From NCBI RefSeq assembly GCF_910587525.1, contig NZ_CAJULS010000100.1, positions 1-8,618 on the forward strand: DNA of 8,618 bases, given 5' to 3'. A model generated the notes under the pieces. It worked only from the letters and a program-made list of their open reading frames with translations. It made no database searches and was not told the DNA's origin. The DNA is from an uncultured Oscillibacter sp. (GTDB lineage: Bacteria; Bacillota; Clostridia; Oscillospirales; Oscillospiraceae). The translations under genes were made by a program, and so were the position numbers. The stretch's first letter is position 1; every line of letters begins with the position of its first letter. Positions 7,194 through 8,618 of the stretch are shown in pieces.

Positions 7194-7331
7194 CCAATTA
7201 AAATACGGTGTGCCGGATTTTAATTCCGCGGCTGCTGCCGTGGATGCCAAAATCCAGCCGGATTTTGGCGGGATTTGTATTGCACGGCCTCCCGGCGGCG
7301 CCCCGTCAGCGATGCTGACGCAATTAAAATC
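7194..7331 (-). ncRNA. Structured RNA element in the mreB leader with alternative pairings
   Basis: This gene-free stretch (7146-7510, 365 bases) contains an ordered set of inverted repeats. Outer arms GATTTTAATT (7216-7225) and AATTAAAATC (7322-7331) form a 10-bp stem. Inside lie CCGCGGC/GCCGTGG (7226-7243, loop of 4), GCCAAAATCC/GGATTTTGGC (7246-7269, perfect 10 bp, loop of 4) and CGTCAGC/GCTGACG (7304-7320, perfect 7 bp, loop of 3). A third copy, AATTAAAAT (7196-7204), can pair instead with 7217-7225, extended by CGG/CCG around a CACA loop on the - strand. The two states exclude each other, as in a regulatory leader. A promoter at 7424-7396 would transcribe it towards mreB, which starts 49 bases beyond. 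It matches no riboswitch class that I recognise. The 7226-7243 stem has a G-U pair if read as + strand RNA but an A-C mismatch as - strand RNA, so orientation is not settled. It could also be a repeated intergenic element. Confidence 0.5.
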
Positions 7332-7395
7332 ATATATGCTTTCAATTGGCGAATAGTATAAACGGTTTTCCGCAAACAATTACAATATGGATTCT

Positions 7396-7424
7396 ATTAT
7401 ACTGGCAGTTTCTGTCGAATGCAA
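7396..7424 (-). promoter_or_regulatory. Promoter pointing towards mreB
   Basis: On the - strand TTGCAT (7424-7419) and a perfect TATAAT (7401-7396) are separated by 17 bases. Transcription would start near 7389, giving mreB a leader of about 240 bases that contains the inverted-repeat element. The -35 box matches the consensus at only 3 of 6 positions, so strength is uncertain. Confidence 0.6.
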
Positions 7425-7449
7425 CCCCATTCTTCTCCGAAATTGTAAA

Positions 7450-7489
7450 CGTTTTTCCCAGTCCCTGGTGAAATCCCGCCCAAAAAACG
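7450..7489 (-). terminator. Weak possible terminator after comF
   Basis: CGTTTTT (7450-7456) pairs with AAAAACG (7483-7489), 7 bp with a 26-base loop, and on the - strand it is followed by TTTACAATTT. A smaller hairpin, CCAG/CTGG (7458-7468), sits inside the loop and competes. It lies 21 bases past the comF stop. The stem is mostly A-T, so comF transcripts may read through into the mreB leader. Confidence 0.25.
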
Positions 7490-7510
7490 GAAAAATGACA
7501 GTATGACCCT

Positions 7511-8161
7511 CTACTCCCCAAAGGGCGTCCGGGCCACAGCTGTGCACACCACTGCCGCCGCCCCGGCGGACAGCAGGACGCCTGCGCACTCGCACAGCGT
7601 GGCCCCCGTGGTGCAGATATCGTCCACCAACAGAATCCGGCGGTCCCGGATGTCCTCCGCCGCCCGGTAGACGCCCCTGACGTTTTCCCGGCGGCCCGCC
7701 TCGTCCGTCAATCCGGATTGGGCGGGGTTGTCCCGGATCTTGTCCAATAGCCGGACCGGCATGGTATCCCACCGGCGGCAGGCGCTCCTGGCCAGCAGCT
7801 CCGCCTGGTCGTATCCCCGCTGGCGCAGGCGCTTCCGGCTCACCGGCACCCAGGTCACCGTATCAAACTCCCCGGAGAGCCTCTCCGCGGCGCACTGGGC
7901 AATCAGCCCGCCCAAGGGCTCCGCCGCTCCGGCCGCGCCCTGGAACTTGAACCGCAGCAGTCCCTCCCGGACAACTCCCTCGTACCACAGCGGCGCGGCG
8001 CACCGCAGCGCACCGGGGAGCTCCCGGAGACTATCCGCTTCCTCCGTCCAGGGGAGGTCGGAAGCACATCCGGCGCAGACACCAGGACGGTCCATCACAC
8101 GGCCGCAGAAGGGGCACTTAGGCGGAAAGAGCAGGTCCAGGACCCTCTCCAGCGCCCTCAC
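7511..8161 (-). CDS. comF: ComF family protein (phosphoribosyltransferase-like, competence)
   Basis: A 216-residue ComF-family protein. An N-terminal zinc finger is visible as CPFCG (C16, C19) and CAGC (C29, C32). The C-terminal half is a type I phosphoribosyltransferase fold with the PRPP-binding motif ILLVDDICTTGATL at about 176-189. RKRLRQRGYDQAELLAR and the NPAQSGL segment are also typical. In naturally competent bacteria ComF is a cytoplasmic protein needed for uptake or handling of transforming single-stranded DNA; its exact reaction is not settled, and many non-competent Firmicutes carry it alone. The start is a GTG at 8161 whose last two bases overlap the TGA of the upstream regulator (GTGA), with a GGAG element about 8 bases before it, so translation is probably coupled. 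No comEA/comEC/comFA gene is visible nearby. Confidence 0.92.
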   Translation of the reverse strand: MRALERVLDLLFPPKCPFCGRVMDRPGVCAGCASDLPWTEEADSLRELPGALRCAAPLWYEGVVREGLLRFKFQGAAGAAEPLGGLIAQCAAERLSGEFDTVTWVPVSRKRLRQRGYDQAELLARSACRRWDTMPVRLLDKIRDNPAQSGLTDEAGRRENVRGVYRAAEDIRDRRILLVDDICTTGATLCECAGVLLSAGAAAVVCTAVARTPFGE

Positions 8162-8406
8162 GGCTGTCTCCGTTTCCTGGGGTATGGCATGGGATCATCC
8201 GCCAGGCCAACCAGGTAGTCCATGCTGACGTTGTAATACTCCGCCAGCTTGACCACGGCATCCAGGGGAAAACGGGTCGTTCCAATCTCATATTGGGAAT
8301 AGGTGTTCTGACTGACATGGAGAATCGCCGCAACCTGCTCCTGGGTCAGCCCCCGGTCTGTGCGGATATCACGGATACGTCCGTATTTTAAGATTTCCGT
8401 TCTCAT
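8158..8406 (-). CDS. XRE/Cro-type helix-turn-helix transcriptional regulator
   Basis: A small DNA-binding protein of 82 residues, almost entirely one HTH_3 domain (about 9-66). The helix-turn-helix reads RGLTQEQVAAILHVSQNTYSQYE, with the LTQEQVA positioning helix at 20-26 and the recognition helix around VSQNTYSQYE. It is followed by the usual LAEYYNVSMDYLVGL segment and a short basic tail (PRKRRQP). There is no sensor domain. The start is placed at ATG 8406 because AGGTGA (8417-8412) lies 5 bases upstream; the frame is open three codons further to a GTG at 8415 that overlaps this ribosome binding site. It overlaps comF by 4 bases, so the two form one unit. A palindrome lies in its own promoter, suggesting autorepression and hence control of comF; this is inference. 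Confidence 0.9.
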   Translation of the reverse strand: MRTEILKYGRIRDIRTDRGLTQEQVAAILHVSQNTYSQYEIGTTRFPLDAVVKLAEYYNVSMDYLVGLADDPMPYPRKRRQP

Positions 8407-8423
8407 GCTTATCACCTAGGATG

Positions 8424-8453
8424 AGTATATGTATCTGGATTTCAGATATCCAA
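8424..8453 (-). promoter_or_regulatory. Promoter with internal palindromic operator for the regulator-comF unit
   Basis: On the - strand TGGATA (8452-8447) and TATACT (8429-8424) are 17 bases apart. The palindrome TATCTG-5-CAGATA (8432-8437 and 8443-8448) fills nearly the whole spacer, and a second overlapping dyad TGGAT-7-ATCCA spans 8436-8452. A dimeric XRE protein bound there would block polymerase. Transcription would start near 8417, giving a very short leader of about 11 bases with the ribosome binding site at its 5' end. Confidence 0.5.
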
Positions 8454-8483
8454 TTTCATCGTGTTTCTAGATAACTCTGAGAG

Positions 8484-8539
8484 CTCGCCCTGACGGGCGG
8501 GGAGGGATACAGCCATGATGATGGCTGGTGCATATGCAC
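8484..8539 (+). repeat. Run of short inverted repeats
   Basis: Three dyads follow one another: CTCGCCC/GGGCGGG (8484-8501, loop of 4, one T-G pair), AGCCAT/ATGGCT (8511-8526, loop of 4) and the perfect 12-base palindrome GTGCATATGCAC (8528-8539). The first touches, and the second covers, the translation signals of a possible small peptide gene. Confidence 0.5.
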
Positions 8540-8577
8540 GGCCCAAAAGAAAAAAGAGACGCTGGGGCCGAATTTGA
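8515..8577 (+). CDS. Possible short basic leader peptide (20 aa)
   Basis: Three consecutive ATG codons (8515, 8518, 8521) follow a good GGGGAGGG site (8499-8506). The reading frame encodes MAGAYARPKRKKRRWGRI after the repeated Met codons and stops at 8575-8577. Eight of the last twelve residues are Lys or Arg. The stop codon lies inside the left arm of the hairpin 8569-8595, an arrangement like that of an attenuation leader. Against this, no clear promoter is seen upstream, and the other two + frames stay open to the window edge (one from ATG 8534, one from about 8481), so the coding frame, if any, is not decided. The sequence also resembles the basic N-terminus of an anchored protein that was cut short. 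Confidence 0.25.
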   Translation: MMMAGAYARPKRKKRRWGRI

Positions 8578-8598
8578 CCGCAGGGGTCAAATTCGCCC
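8565..8598. other. Strong hairpin at right edge
   Basis: CGAATTTGACC (8569-8579) and GGTCAAATTCG (8585-8595) form a perfect 11-bp stem with a 5-base loop. GGG (8565-8567) and CCC (8596-8598) extend it across one bulged C. No T run follows on the + strand. On the - strand the stem is followed after about 7 bases by a CTCTTTTTTCTTTT tract, so a - strand terminator is possible but the spacing is long. It may equally be a regulatory or recombination site. Confidence 0.5.
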
Positions 8599-8618
8599 AA
8601 GATACGGGGGCTGGTCTG

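Noticed and set aside
7179..7379. 66-codon - strand frame in the mreB leader
   Set aside because: It begins at a TTG without a ribosome binding site and overlaps nested inverted repeats; it is better read as structured non-coding sequence.
8407..8415. GTG start three codons earlier for the XRE regulator
   Set aside because: It lies within the AGGTGA element that serves the ATG at 8406, and has no ribosome binding site of its own given the predicted transcript start near 8417.

Overview
The window is GC-rich bacterial chromosome with strong AGGAGG-type ribosome binding sites, sigma-A-like promoters and compact hairpin terminators. The proteins (a dnaK-dnaJ chaperone pair, MreB/Mbl, ComF, a PHP-type histidinol phosphatase, a DUF2156-GNAT fusion) look like a Gram-positive Firmicute. 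The high GC content suggests the Oscillospiraceae/Ruminococcaceae side of Clostridia; this taxonomic call is an inference from composition and protein style. Nothing in the window is clearly a mobile element, CRISPR array, rRNA or tRNA.

Left half, + strand (1-4277): the 3' end of dnaK, then dnaJ, a PHP-family histidinol-phosphatase-like gene starting 10 bases after dnaJ, rpiB, and a membrane-anchored protein with a putative glycoside-hydrolase-like (DUF4015-like) domain. The dnaK-dnaJ gap holds two hairpins and no T-tract. A good promoter (TTGATT-17-TACAAT) lies directly before rpiB, so rpiB and the anchored protein can be transcribed apart from the chaperone genes. A perfect 12-bp hairpin at 4287-4315 ends this unit and probably also the convergent gene.

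Middle (4321-6123): a - strand gene fuses a DUF2156 (phosphatidylglycerol lysyltransferase-like) domain to a GNAT acetyltransferase. Divergent from it is a small two-helix membrane protein gene with a TTGACA promoter, a strong ribosome binding site and its own terminator. Its reading frame is broken by what looks like one extra base.

Right half, - strand (6126-8406): an XRE/Cro-type regulator overlaps comF by 4 bases. A 365-base non-coding stretch follows, then mreB (with Mbl-like features). The non-coding stretch holds a promoter pointing at mreB (TTGCAT-17-TATAAT) and, inside the resulting leader, an ordered set of nested inverted repeats. Three A/T-rich segments there can pair in two mutually exclusive ways. 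This is the best candidate in the window for an undescribed regulatory element. The regulator's promoter carries a perfect palindrome in its spacer, which suggests autoregulation.

The right edge (8484-8618) has no identifiable gene. It holds a dense run of short inverted repeats around a possible 20-codon basic leader peptide, and the window ends before its context can be read.
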